Positions 17,338-25,326 of a DNA stretch of 64,000 bases are shown piece after piece; the first letter of the stretch is position 1, and each line of letters begins with the position of its first letter. The DNA is from Geodermatophilus pulveris. GTDB taxonomy: Bacteria; Actinomycetota; Actinomycetes; Mycobacteriales; Geodermatophilaceae. Where the stretch lies: the NCBI RefSeq assembly GCF_900188375.1, contig NZ_FZOO01000007.1, forward strand, positions 124,001 through 188,000, written 5' to 3'. The notes under the pieces are model-generated. The model did no database searches. It saw only the letters and a program-made list of their open reading frames with translations, and was not told the DNA's origin. The translations under genes and the position numbers were made by a program.

Positions 17338-17694
17338 GTGCCCACGTACCAGTACGCCTGCACCAACCCGGCCGACAAGCACCAGTTCGAGGTCGTGCAG
17401 AGCTTCACCGACGCCCCGGTGAGCGAGTGCCCGGAGTGCGGCAGCCCGGTGCGCAAGGTCTACGGCTCGGTCGGCGTGGTCTTCAAGGGGTCGGGCTTCT
17501 ACCGCACCGACAGCCGCGCCAAGGCGTCCTCGGGTGAGAACGGCTCCTCGTCCACCGGCAAGGACGGCGCGACCAAGGACGCCGGCACCAAGGACGGCGG
17601 CACCAAGGACGGCGGGGCCAAGCCGGCCGCGGCGAGCACGTCCTCGACGGGCGGGACCGGCTCGACCTCCAGCAGCAGCGCCGCCACGAGCTGA
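17338..17694 (+). CDS. FmdB-type zinc-ribbon protein with Lys-Asp-Gly/Ser tail
   Basis: 118 residues from GTG at 17338 (VPTYQYACT); the open frame upstream is not conserved in character. The FmdB regulatory zinc ribbon normally has two CxxC knuckles. Here the second is intact (CPECGSPVRKVYG), but the first reads ACTNPADKHQF and keeps only one Cys. The tail from about residue 65 is low-complexity with KDGGTKDGG repeats and a Ser/Thr stretch. Upstream of a SAF-domain gene and mscL on the same strand, an order also seen in other actinobacteria. Homologues in mycobacteria include Rv0991c; the molecular role is uncertain. Confidence 0.82.
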   Translation: MPTYQYACTNPADKHQFEVVQSFTDAPVSECPECGSPVRKVYGSVGVVFKGSGFYRTDSRAKASSGENGSSSTGKDGATKDAGTKDGGTKDGGAKPAAASTSSTGGTGSTSSSSAATS

Positions 17695-17781
17695 CCCGCG
17701 GCGCGGTCCACAGCCGGCCGCGTCGTCCACAACCCGGCCGGCACCGCCCCGCCACCGGCCCGGGGCGGCCAGCCTGGGCCC

Positions 17782-18429
17782 ATGGTCCGCCTCCGCCGCC
17801 CGCGCCGGCCGCTGCACACCGCCCGGCAGCTCCTCGCCGCGCTGCTCGCCGCCGGCGCGCTGGTGCTCGCCCTGCGGCCCGCGGCGGCACCGGCCGCCCC
17901 TCCGGCGACGGTGCCGGTCGTCGTCGCGGCGGCCGACCTGGCCCCGGGCGCCGTCCTCACCGCCGCGGACCTCGTGGTCGCGCGCTACCCGCCGGCCCTG
18001 CGGCCCGCCGGCGCGGTCGACGACCCGGCCGCCGTGGTGGGCCAGGCGCTCGCCGGTGCGGTGCGGTCCGGCACCCCGGTCACCGACGCCGGGCTGGCCG
18101 GCACCGCCCTGACCGGCCGGCTGGCCGCCGGGCAGGTGGCCGCGCCGGTGCGCCTCGCGGACCTCGCGGTCACCGCGCTGGTGCGGCCCGGCGACCGGGT
18201 CGACGTCCTCGCCACGGCCCCGGACGCCGCGCGGGCCGACGTCGTGGCCGCCGGGGCGCCGGTGCTCGCCACCCCCGGTCCGGACGGCGACGGCCTGCTG
18301 CTGCTCGCCGTCGACGGCGACACCGCCACCCGCCTGGCCGCCGCGGCCACCACCGCCACCCTGACGCTCAGCCTGCCGCCACGCCCTGCTCCGGGTGCTG
18401 GACCCCCCACCCCGCGTGTGGGTGGATGA
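17782..18429 (+). CDS. SAF-domain membrane-anchored protein (CpaB/RcpC-like)
   Basis: 215 residues. Arg-rich start, one helix (LLAALLAAGALVLAL, about 17-32), then a SAF domain (VPVVVAAADLAPGAVLTAADLV, about 43-110) of the type found in CpaB/RcpC pilus proteins. The second half (LADLAVTALVRPGDRVDVLAT) matches the CpaB C-terminal region. No other pilus genes are close, so a Flp-pilus role is unproven. The stop overlaps the mscL start by 4 bp (ATGA). Confidence 0.75.
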   Translation: MVRLRRPRRPLHTARQLLAALLAAGALVLALRPAAAPAAPPATVPVVVAAADLAPGAVLTAADLVVARYPPALRPAGAVDDPAAVVGQALAGAVRSGTPVTDAGLAGTALTGRLAAGQVAAPVRLADLAVTALVRPGDRVDVLATAPDAARADVVAAGAPVLATPGPDGDGLLLLAVDGDTATRLAAAATTATLTLSLPPRPAPGAGPPTPRVGG

Positions 18430-18758
18430 CGCCCGTGCTCTCGGGCTTCGAGGACTTCCTGCTGCGCGGCAACGTGGTCGAGCTGGCGGTCGCCGTCGTC
18501 ATCGGCACGGCGTTCACCGCCGTCGTCAACACCTTCGCCGCGTCCTTCCTCACCCCGCTGGTGGGCCTGGTCAGCGGCGGCGGCCAGCTGGGCGGGGTCT
18601 TCGTGGTCGACGGGCAGGCGGCCGTCATCTACTTCCTCGTGGTGCTGCCGATGAAGGCGCTGGTCGAGCGGCGCGCCCGCGGCGAGGGGCCCGGTCCCGC
18701 CCGGCCGACGGAGACCGAGCTGCTGGCCGAGATCCGCGGCCTGCTGCGCGCCAGGTGA
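18426..18758 (+). CDS. mscL: MscL-family mechanosensitive channel, shortened
   Basis: 110 residues; normal MscL has about 130-150. The first helix FEDFLLRGNVVELAVAVVIGTAF is canonical. After LTPLVGLVSGGGQLGGVFVVDG the sequence jumps to AAVIYFLVVLPMKALVERR, so roughly 20 residues of the periplasmic loop and the start of the second helix (the usual region ending in INFxI) are missing. The C-terminal bundle helix (TELLAEIRGLLRAR) is present. The frame is intact. The full-length protein releases solutes on hypo-osmotic shock; whether this short form gates is doubtful. Confidence 0.88.
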   Translation: MTPVLSGFEDFLLRGNVVELAVAVVIGTAFTAVVNTFAASFLTPLVGLVSGGGQLGGVFVVDGQAAVIYFLVVLPMKALVERRARGEGPGPARPTETELLAEIRGLLRAR

Positions 18759-18830
18759 CGTGCTGGAACGGCCACCGTCCAGGGGCCCGCGCCGAGCCTG
18801 CGAGGCGTGGGGAGGACGGTGGTCCTCTCT

Positions 18831-19526
18831 CTAGTCGGTGCCCCAGTGCGGCGGGCGGTCCTCGAGGTGGCGCCGGTCGTCGGCCGAGGGCTCCTCGGGC
18901 CGCTCGCCCCAGCCCACGTCGCGGTCGTCCGGCGCCCGCCCGGCCGGGCCCTCCGGCCGCGGCGCCGCCGGCTCGGCCAGCGGGCGGCCCAACCCCGCGA
19001 GCACCTCGGCCCCGGGCAGCGCGGCCAGCACGGCCCCCGGCACGGCGAGCTTGCTGCCCCGGGTCCCCGACCCGACGACGACCAGCTCGGCGGCCGCGAC
19101 GGCCGGGTCCACGAGCACCGGCCAGGACGGCGGCAGGCCGAGCGGGGTGATGCCGCCGTAGGCCATGCCGCTCTCGGCGACGGCGACGTCCTGCGGGGCG
19201 AAGGACACCTTGCGGGCACCGAGGTGGCGGCGGACCAGGCCGTTGACGTCGGCGCGCGCGGTCGCCGGGACCAGGCACGCGGCCAGCTCGGTCTGCCCGG
19301 CCCGGCGGGCGGCGACGACCACGCAGTTGGCCGACACCTCCGGCGGCACCCCGTAGGCCTCGGTGAAGGCGGCGGTGTCGGCGAGGTCGGCGTCGATCTC
19401 GGCCACCCAGGCGGGCCCGGTCAGCGCGCCCAGCGCCGCGGCCACCGGGGCGGCCAGCAGCTCGGGCCGCTCGGCGGCGGGGGTCCAGGTCAGCGATCCG
19501 AGCCGGGGTGCGGTCGAGGGGTCCAC
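18831..19526 (-). CDS. YbaK/EbsC-type aminoacyl-tRNA editing protein
   Basis: 231 residues from a GTG start. Motifs ANCVVVAARRAGQTELAACLVPATARADVN, LGARKVSFAPQDV and YGGITPLGLPPSWPVLVD are those of the YbaK/ProX family, which hydrolyses mischarged Cys- or Ala-tRNA-Pro in trans. The Lys of ARKVSF and the glycine-rich GGITPLG are the expected catalytic region. The last 45 residues are polar and Pro/Asp-rich, beyond the usual domain end. Confidence 0.85.
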   Translation of the reverse strand: MDPSTAPRLGSLTWTPAAERPELLAAPVAAALGALTGPAWVAEIDADLADTAAFTEAYGVPPEVSANCVVVAARRAGQTELAACLVPATARADVNGLVRRHLGARKVSFAPQDVAVAESGMAYGGITPLGLPPSWPVLVDPAVAAAELVVVGSGTRGSKLAVPGAVLAALPGAEVLAGLGRPLAEPAAPRPEGPAGRAPDDRDVGWGERPEEPSADDRRHLEDRPPHWGTD

Positions 19527-19617
19527 GCCGACGATCCTGCCCCGCCGGCCCGGTCCCCGCGGACGGCGGCCCGGCACCCCGCTGGTCGGGCCCGGGCCCG
19601 GCCCGCAGGATGGGCCC

Positions 19618-19980
19618 ATGATCGGCCAGCTGCACTCCGTCGTCATCGACGCGCCCGACGCGCACGCGCTCGCCACCTTCTACGCCGACCTGCTGGGGAT
19701 GGAGGTGAGCAGGGGCGGGCCGGGCGACGACTGGGTGGTCGTCACCGGGCAGGGGTACCGGCTGGCGTTCCAGCAGGCGCCGGACCTGCGGCCCCCCGAC
19801 TGGCCCGACCCCGAGCACCCCCAGCAGTTCCACCTCGACATCCGGGTGGCCGACGTCGAGGAGGCCGAGCCGAGGGCGCTCGCGCTGGGTGCCCGGAGGC
19901 TGCCCGGCGGCGGAGGCGACTTCCGGGTCTACGCCGACCCCGTCGGCCACCCCTTCTGCCTGGTCTGGGACGCGGCGTGA
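19618..19980 (+). CDS. VOC (glyoxalase-like) family protein
   Basis: 120 residues, ATG start. One VOC module pair: LHSVVIDAPDAHALATFYADLLGMEV at the start and FHLDIRVADVEEAEPRALALGARRL, then VYADPVGHPFCLVW at the end. The family covers dioxygenases, isomerases and resistance proteins, so the reaction cannot be named. Its stop overlaps the GTG of the next gene (GTGA), implying co-translation with the thioesterase. Confidence 0.85.
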   Translation: MIGQLHSVVIDAPDAHALATFYADLLGMEVSRGGPGDDWVVVTGQGYRLAFQQAPDLRPPDWPDPEHPQQFHLDIRVADVEEAEPRALALGARRLPGGGGDFRVYADPVGHPFCLVWDAA

Positions 19981-20432
19981 CCGCCGACCTGCCGGCGGTG
20001 GACCCGGCATCGGCCAGCCGGTTCGTCGCCGCCACCGGGCTGGAGGTGGGCGAGGTCAGCGGCACCCGGGTCACCGGGTCGGTGCAGGTCGGGCCCGAGC
20101 ACCACACCCCGTGGGGCGTCGTCCACGGCGGGCTCTACTGCGCCGTCGTCGAGTCGGCGGCCAGCATCGGGGCCAGCGTGGCGGTGGCCGACTCCGGGCA
20201 GTTCGCGGTCGGCGTCAACAACACCACCGACTTCATCCGCTCGATGACCGAGGGCCGGCTGGAGGTGGTCGCCGAGCCGGTGCAGCAGGGCCGGACCCAG
20301 CAGCTGTGGCAGGTGCTCATCACCCGCGCCGGGGACGGCAAGCTGGTCGCCCGCGGCCAGGTGCGGCTGCAGAACATCCGCCGGCCGGGCGCCCGAGGGG
20401 CTCACACCAGCGGCAGCGCCGGCTCGCGGTAG
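19977..20432 (+). CDS. PaaI-type hotdog-fold thioesterase
   Basis: 151 residues. The hotdog signature PWGVVHGGLYCAVVESAAS contains the HGG motif and catalytic acidic residue of the PaaI family; VGVNNTTDFIRSMTEG is the second conserved block. It hydrolyses acyl-CoA thioesters. Starts at GTG within the stop of the VOC gene. Its 3' end overlaps the convergent MSMEG_6728-like gene by 31 bp. Confidence 0.88.
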   Translation: MTADLPAVDPASASRFVAATGLEVGEVSGTRVTGSVQVGPEHHTPWGVVHGGLYCAVVESAASIGASVAVADSGQFAVGVNNTTDFIRSMTEGRLEVVAEPVQQGRTQQLWQVLITRAGDGKLVARGQVRLQNIRRPGARGAHTSGSAGSR

Positions 20433-21364
20433 GTGGTGCCGGCCAGCGCCGGCGGGAGGACCTCCGGGTCGAGGACGACGGAGAACAGCGCCCGGGGGTC
20501 CTGCAGCGTGGCCGGCGGGCGCGCGGCCGCCCTCGGGACGACGCGGTCCCAGCGGGCCGGACGGCGGTGCGGCAGCAGCTCCCGGCCCTGGAACAGGTAG
20601 TCCCCCAGCACCTCCCCGAGCAGCAGCCCGGCGCCGTGCTCGACGGGCAGCGCGACCGGGTCGCCGGGGCGGATCTCGTCGAGGAAGGCCGACAGCTGGC
20701 GCAGGTCCTTGGCGGGGCGGCGTCCGGACAGCTCCTTGGCCAGGGCCCGCAGCTCGGCCGGGGACAGCCCGGTGGCGTCGACGTCGATGCCGGACTGGGT
20801 GCCCAGACCGACCACGCCGGCGGCCAGACAGGCCCCGAGCTCGTTGTGCGCGCGGGGACGCACCACCCACACCCGCGCGCCCTCCGGCGGGGCCGGCGGC
20901 GGCAGGTCGTCGGGCTCGGGCCAGACGTAGGGCAGGTCCTCCGGCTCGGGGCCGAAGCGCGGGCCGAACCGCGGCCGGTAGAACTCCGGCTCCTTGGCCA
21001 GCAGGTTGGACCGGTGCGACCGGTGCACCGCCTCGTCACCCACCCAGGACGGCAGCATCCCGGCGCGGGCCAGCTCCTCCTGCGGGACGCCGACGGCGTC
21101 CGGGGCGAACTCCGCGATCAGGGTGTGCGTGCTGTCGGCGAAGCCACGCTCCTGCCAGGCCCGGACCGTCGCCAGCCCGTAGGCGACCAGCGCGGGGGTG
21201 CGGCCGCGCCACATGCGGACCACCGGGTGCGACGTCCAGCCGTAGTCGGGCAGCTCCAGCGCCCGCAGCACCTGCAGCGTCTCGACCCGCTGCTTGCCCA
21301 GGCGGGGCGAGTCCAGCAGCCGGGCGCTCTCGGCGAAGTCCGGGACGGGCAGGAAGGTCTGCAT
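20402..21364 (-). CDS. MSMEG_6728-family protein fused to a restriction-type N-domain-like region
   Basis: 320 residues, ATG start. The N-terminal half (QTFLPVPDFAESARLLDSPR, LGKQRVETLQVLRAL, FAPDAVG) matches a conserved actinobacterial family related to pyrimidine-dimer excision proteins. The second half, from about residue 170, reads like the N-terminal sensor domain of Mrr-type restriction systems: WVVRPRAHNELGACLAAGVVGLG, then LSAFLDEIRPGDPVALPVEHGAGLLLGEVLGDY. No nuclease motif is visible. The function is unknown; a DNA-damage or modified-DNA role is inference from the two halves. Confidence 0.7.
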   Translation of the reverse strand: MQTFLPVPDFAESARLLDSPRLGKQRVETLQVLRALELPDYGWTSHPVVRMWRGRTPALVAYGLATVRAWQERGFADSTHTLIAEFAPDAVGVPQEELARAGMLPSWVGDEAVHRSHRSNLLAKEPEFYRPRFGPRFGPEPEDLPYVWPEPDDLPPPAPPEGARVWVVRPRAHNELGACLAAGVVGLGTQSGIDVDATGLSPAELRALAKELSGRRPAKDLRQLSAFLDEIRPGDPVALPVEHGAGLLLGEVLGDYLFQGRELLPHRRPARWDRVVPRAAARPPATLQDPRALFSVVLDPEVLPPALAGTTYREPALPLV

Positions 21365-21395
21365 CGACGGCCTTCCTGCCCGGGCCCGCGCGCGG

Positions 21396-21710
21396 TCAAC
21401 CGCCGGACGGGTCGAGCGCAGCGAGGGCGCCCTCCCAGCGGGCGCGGCGGGCGCCGTCGTCCTGTTCCCACCAGGCCGGACCCCGCTCGCCCAGCCCGGT
21501 CTTGGCCAGCTGCACGCGGGCGCGGGCGGCCGCCAGCGCGGTGTCGTCCCCGGCCCGGCCGGCCGTGCGGACGGCGGAGCGGGCCACCCCGAGGTGGTGC
21601 AGCAGCCGGGTGCGGACGTCGTCGGGCAGCGCGGGGTCGGCCGCCCGCCACCGGCGGCCGTCGACGACCAGCCAGCGGCCGTCGTCGGTGCGCGTGACCA
21701 CCCGCGTCAT
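21396..21710 (-). CDS. Conserved small actinobacterial protein of unknown function
   Basis: 104 residues. Starts MTRVVTRTDDGRWLVVDGRRWRA and has a helical, Arg/Ala-rich middle (RTRLLHHLGVARSAVR, AAARARVQLAKTGLGERG) and WWEQDDGARRARWEGAL. Homologues are sometimes labelled biopolymer transporter Tol without support. The ATG overlaps the sirtuin stop by 4 bp, so it is co-expressed with that gene. I cannot assign a function. Confidence 0.75.
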   Translation of the reverse strand: MTRVVTRTDDGRWLVVDGRRWRAADPALPDDVRTRLLHHLGVARSAVRTAGRAGDDTALAAARARVQLAKTGLGERGPAWWEQDDGARRARWEGALAALDPSGG

Positions 21711-22576
21711 CCCGCGGAGACGCGCCGCACCAGGTCGGGCAGCACCGTCCCGAGCGGGGCGTCCACCCGGACGTCGACCTTGGCGTCGCCGCGGGTGGGG
21801 CCGAGGTTGACCAGGCCGACGGGGACGCCCAGCTTCTCGGCGCGCAGCACGAACCGGTAACCGCTCATCACGGTCAGGGAGGAGCCCAGGACCAGCAGCG
21901 AGCCGGCCCGCTCCACCATGGCGAAGCAGGCGTCCACCCGGTCGCGCGGCACCGTCTCGCCGAAGAAGACGACGTCGGGCTTGAGCGGTCCGCGCCCGCA
22001 GGCGGTGCAGTCGACCATGACGAACCCGTCGAGCACCTCGTCGGGCAGCTCGGCGTCGCCGTCGGGGTTGACCTCGTCGGCGTGCGGGCCGAAGTGCGGG
22101 TTGGCCGCCCGCAGCCGCTCGTGCAGCTCGCCGCGGCCGGCGACGTCCCCGCAGGCCAGGCAGATCGTGCGGTCCAGCCCGCCGTGCAGCTCCAGGACGT
22201 CGCGCGCCCCGGCGGCCTGGTGCAGGCCGTCGACGTTCTGCGTGATCAGCCCGCCGACCAGGCCGGCGCGCTGCAGGTCGGCGACCGCCGCGTGCCCGGC
22301 GTTCGGCCGCGCCTCGCGGATCTGCGGCCACCCGACGTAGCTGCGCGCCCAGTAGCGGTGGCGGCCGCGGGGGTCGCGCAGGAAGGTCTGGTAGGTCATC
22401 GGCGTGTGCCGGCGCAGCGAGCCGGTGGCCCCGCGGTAGTCGGGGATGCCGGAGTCGGTCGACAGCCCGGCTCCGGTCAGGACGACGACGTCGCCGTCGG
22501 CCACCAGCCCGGCCAGCGCGTCCAGGGTGCCGGGGTCGGCGGTGGCCGGGTGGACGGCGGTGGGGACGGCGGTCAC
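21707..22576 (-). CDS. Sir2-family NAD-dependent protein deacylase
   Basis: 289 residues from a GTG. Sirtuin motifs in order: VVLTGAGLSTDSGIPDYRG (NAD site), LITQNVDGLHQAAG with the catalytic His in LELHGGLDRTICLACG, zinc cysteines CLAC and CTAC, and VVFFGETVP, LVLGSSLTV, LVNLGPTRGD. It removes acyl groups from lysines using NAD. The zinc pairs are widely spaced (about 50 residues apart), as in some actinobacterial sirtuins. Confidence 0.93.
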   Translation of the reverse strand: MTAVPTAVHPATADPGTLDALAGLVADGDVVVLTGAGLSTDSGIPDYRGATGSLRRHTPMTYQTFLRDPRGRHRYWARSYVGWPQIREARPNAGHAAVADLQRAGLVGGLITQNVDGLHQAAGARDVLELHGGLDRTICLACGDVAGRGELHERLRAANPHFGPHADEVNPDGDAELPDEVLDGFVMVDCTACGRGPLKPDVVFFGETVPRDRVDACFAMVERAGSLLVLGSSLTVMSGYRFVLRAEKLGVPVGLVNLGPTRGDAKVDVRVDAPLGTVLPDLVRRVSAG

Positions 22577-22616
22577 GCCGCCATGGTCCCCCTCGTCGTC
22601 CACCCGCGCCCGCGGC

Positions 22617-23063
22617 TCAGGGGGTGGCGAGCTCGCGGTCCAGCCGGGCGAGCAGCTCCTCGTGGGTCCGGCGCATCCCGCGGGGCGCGAAGGTGCGCTC
22701 GAAGAAGCCGCCGATGCCACTGGCGCCGTTCCAGGTGGTGCGGACCCGGACGGTGGTCGCCCCGGCGTCGGCCGGGTGCAGCGTCCAGGTGGTGACCATC
22801 GAGGACCGGGTGTCGGTCTCGACCAGGGTGTCCGGGTCGGGCCGGCTGACCTCGACGAGCTGGTCGCGCACCCGCTTGGCGGTGGCGGCGAACCGCCAGG
22901 CCACCCGGGTGCCGGCGCCCTGGCCGCCGCTGTGCACCCGGTAGGCGCTGAACTGCTCGGGGAGCACGCGGGGGCGCACCCCCTCGTAGTCGGCGAGAGC
23001 GAGGCGCACCCGGTCCACGGGCGCGTGCACGACGTGCTCGGCGGTGGCGACGACCTGACCCAT
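22617..23063 (-). CDS. SRPBCC (polyketide cyclase-like) family protein
   Basis: 148 residues, ATG start. Pattern of a START/SRPBCC fold: HVVHAPVDRVRLALADYEGVR at the N-terminus, GTRVAWRFAATAKRVRDQLVEVS in the middle and a C-terminal amphipathic helix FFERTFAPRGMRRTHEELLARL. These bind hydrophobic ligands or act as cyclases; the ligand is unknown. It is upstream of the sirtuin gene on the same strand, with a 40-bp gap. Confidence 0.75.
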   Translation of the reverse strand: MGQVVATAEHVVHAPVDRVRLALADYEGVRPRVLPEQFSAYRVHSGGQGAGTRVAWRFAATAKRVRDQLVEVSRPDPDTLVETDTRSSMVTTWTLHPADAGATTVRVRTTWNGASGIGGFFERTFAPRGMRRTHEELLARLDRELATP

Positions 23064-23163
23064 GCCCCCATCCTGCCGCCGTCACCAGGGCGGCCGCCGC
23101 CGGGGACGGCGCACGTGGGGAGGCTCACCGCTCGGCGGCCGGCCACCGGGTACCCCCTCCTGC

Positions 23164-24060
23164 ATGGCTGCACCGCTGTCCCTCACCCGCACCGGCTCCG
23201 GCGAGCCCCTCCTGCTGCTGCACGGCATGGGCAGCTCCCGCCGTGACTTCGCCGCCGTCGTGGGCGACCTCGCGGAGACCTTCGACGTCCTGGACGTCGA
23301 CCTGCCCGGGGTCGGTGGCTCCCCCACGCTGGACCGGCGACCCACCGTGGCCGCCCTCGCCGACTCCGTCGAGGCGACCCTCGACACGGAGGGCGTCGCG
23401 GCGGCGCACGTGCTCGGCAACTCGCTGGGCGCCCGGGTCGCGCTGGAGCTGGCCCGGCGCGGCCGCGCCCGGTCGGTGGTGGCAATCGCGCCGTCGGGGT
23501 TGAACCTGCCGCGGGAGCGGGTGGTCCAGGCCGGCGGGATGGCGCTGGCCCGTGTCGCCTTCCGCGCCGGTACGCCCCTGGTCGACCGGCTGTCCGGGTC
23601 CGCGCCCGGCCGGACGGCGCTGCTCGCACCGCTCAAGGCCCGCCCGTGGCGCACCTCGGCCGAGGAGGCCGTCGGGGCGCGCGAGGGCTTTGCCGACGCG
23701 CGTGGCTTCTGGCGCACCCTGCTGTGGGGACTGGTGCTCGACCTGCCGCGGGGCCTGCGCCGCATCGACTGCCCGGTCACCCTGGTCCAGGGCGTGGCCG
23801 ACTGGATCGCCTCCGGCCAGACGGTGCGGTACCTGCCGCTGGTGCCGCGTTCCCGGTTCCGGCCACTGCTCTTCGCCGGGCACGCGCCCCAGTCCGACCG
23901 GCCCCGGACCATCGTCCGGCTGGTGCGGGAGACCGCCCGCAGGGCCGGTCAGCCCGCGGACTCCTCCGCGTTGAGGTACGCGCAGCGGAACCGGGCGCCG
24001 GCCATCGCCTCGGTGAACCGCGCCTCCCAGGCCGGGTCGGCCGCTGCGAAGGCGGTGTAG
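23164..24060 (+). CDS. Alpha/beta hydrolase with an extended C-terminus
   Basis: 298 residues from ATG 23164; the longer upstream frame lacks a good start. LLLLHGMGSSRRDF (oxyanion loop), VLGNSLGARVALELA (nucleophile elbow, Ser in GNSLG), LVQGVADWIAS (acid region) and FAGHAPQSDRP (catalytic His) give a full triad. The fold should end near RTIVRLVRETARRA; the last 35 or so residues run into sequence antisense to the next gene and look like read-through for lack of an early stop. Substrate unknown. Confidence 0.85.
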   Translation: MAAPLSLTRTGSGEPLLLLHGMGSSRRDFAAVVGDLAETFDVLDVDLPGVGGSPTLDRRPTVAALADSVEATLDTEGVAAAHVLGNSLGARVALELARRGRARSVVAIAPSGLNLPRERVVQAGGMALARVAFRAGTPLVDRLSGSAPGRTALLAPLKARPWRTSAEEAVGAREGFADARGFWRTLLWGLVLDLPRGLRRIDCPVTLVQGVADWIASGQTVRYLPLVPRSRFRPLLFAGHAPQSDRPRTIVRLVRETARRAGQPADSSALRYAQRNRAPAIASVNRASQAGSAAAKAV

Positions 24061-24308
24061 ACGCGGTCCTCGAGGACGACCGGCAGTCCGTCGGGCCCCG
24101 GGCAGGAGCGCCGCAGCAGCACCCGGGTCCGGCCGTCGACCTCGTCGTGCGCCGCTGCCCACCGCGCCGGCCCGACCGCGGCCGGCCCGAGCCGACCCCG
24201 GCCGGCGCCCGCGGGGACGAGGGGGCGGGCCGACCAGACGCCCAGGGCGTACAGCAGCACCCCGAGCAGACCCAGCAGGACCAGCAGCCAGACCAGCGCG
24301 ACGACCAC
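23949..24308 (-). CDS. Small membrane protein of unknown function
   Basis: 119 residues. One strong N-terminal helix (VVALVWLLVLLGLLGVLLYALGVW, about 2-25), then a soluble domain with WAAAHDEVDGRTRVLL, VVLEDRVYTAFAAADPAWEARFTEAMAGARFRCAYLNAEE. It is probably anchored in the membrane with the domain inside or outside. It overlaps the 3' end of the hydrolase gene by 112 bp on the opposite strand. Its C-terminus looks more protein-like than the hydrolase tail, so this gene is likely real. Confidence 0.65.
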   Translation of the reverse strand: MVVALVWLLVLLGLLGVLLYALGVWSARPLVPAGAGRGRLGPAAVGPARWAAAHDEVDGRTRVLLRRSCPGPDGLPVVLEDRVYTAFAAADPAWEARFTEAMAGARFRCAYLNAEESAG

Positions 24309-24364
24309 GGACCGACGGTAACCACCCGGCGGCCCTCCGGGGAGGGGGACGGCGGCCCGCCCGC

Positions 24365-24370
24365 TAGCCT
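24365..24370 (+). promoter_or_regulatory. -10 box for tRNA-Arg
   Basis: TAGCCT lies 36 bp before the mature tRNA 5' end. It matches the TAGCCT boxes seen before other genes in the window (12416, 54894). No clear -35. Confidence 0.4.
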
Positions 24371-24406
24371 CGACCGGTACTCCCCGGTCGGCCCCCGCGC
24401 CGACGA

Positions 24407-24482
24407 GCCCCCGTAGCTCAGGGGATAGAGCATCGGTTTCCTAAACCGTGTGTCGCAGGTTCGAATCCTGCCGGGGGCACCA
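24407..24482 (+). tRNA. tRNA-Arg (CCT)
   Basis: Cloverleaf with acceptor GCCCCCG / CGGGGGC, D arm GCTC-AGGGGATA-GAGC, anticodon arm with loop TTCCTAA and anticodon CCT (codon AGG), and T arm GCAGG-TTCGAAT-CCTGC. CCA is encoded. There is a T-T mismatch at the top of the anticodon stem. The sequence changes in composition right after it; tRNA-Arg(CCT) genes are frequent integration sites. Confidence 0.96.
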
Positions 24483-24717
24483 CAGAGGTGCGGCCGGCCT
24501 GCCGCCGGCCGCCCGGTGAACCATCCCTTGCGGGACAGACGCTGACTGCTTCTCGGCAGCTCTTGCTGCGTCGGTAACGGTTCGCCTACTGGGACAGGCC
24601 CTCGTGGCGGATAGGCGGCACAGTCAGCGGTTGCCGGCAGCCAAATCCGTTGCCTGGATACCGTGTCGAGGACGCCACCGCCCTCTCCCCATACCGGGGC
24701 TGACCGGGGAGGAGGGC

Positions 24718-25326
24718 TCAGGAGGCGCGCGCGGCGACCGCGGCGTACTTCCGGTCCGGTCGATCTGGGGACTGCTGCTGCAGGCGCTGCACCTCCGTGA
24801 AGCCAGCCTTCGCCAGGTGCTGGGTGAAGACGTCGACCGGCCAGCGGTACGCAGTCATGACCTTGTGATCGAAAGCGGCCACGTCATCGTCGCTGTCGAA
24901 GAAGCCGACGACGAGCATGCCGGAGGGCGCCAGGAGCCGGCGGAACGCGGCGAGCACCCGGTCGAGTTCCGTCGGCGGCAGGTGGATCGTCGAGTACCAG
25001 GCAAGGATGCCCGCCACGGAGTGCTCGGGGATGTCGAGCTCGGTCATGGAGCTGAGCTTGAACTCCGGGCCGGGATGGGTCGCCCGTGCGTGTGCGATGA
25101 ACTCGGGGACGATGTCGACGCCGGTGACGTCAGCGCCCAGGGAATGCAGGTAGGCGGTCCAGTGACCGGGCCCGCACCCGAGGTCGAGCAGGGGTCCGGC
25201 GAGTCCTATCAGGTGCCGCCGGACGAGGGCCGTGTCGTCCTCGTGGTCTTGCCAGCCGCCGTCGAACAGGCCGATGTACTGCTTCGACATGGACGAGTAC
25301 GCATCGCGCACCGGCCCCAGATCCAC
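24718..25326 (-). CDS. Class I SAM-dependent methyltransferase
   Basis: 202 residues from a GTG. The SAM motif is LLDLGCGPGHWTAYLHSLGA with VTGVDIVPEFIAHAR, then a Pro-rich post-motif and LLAPSGMLVVGFFDSD. Start DLGPVRDAYSSMSKQYIGLF resembles small methyltransferases of unknown substrate. Codon use is slightly less GC-rich than in the flanking core genes. It is the first gene past tRNA-Arg. Confidence 0.85.
   Translation of the reverse strand: MDLGPVRDAYSSMSKQYIGLFDGGWQDHEDDTALVRRHLIGLAGPLLDLGCGPGHWTAYLHSLGADVTGVDIVPEFIAHARATHPGPEFKLSSMTELDIPEHSVAGILAWYSTIHLPPTELDRVLAAFRRLLAPSGMLVVGFFDSDDDVAAFDHKVMTAYRWPVDVFTQHLAKAGFTEVQRLQQQSPDRPDRKYAAVAARAS

Noticed and set aside
24483-24717. att repeat of the tRNA-Arg 3' end
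   Set aside because: No second copy of the T-arm/acceptor sequence was found between 24.5 and 29 kb by eye; a computed search could still find a short one.
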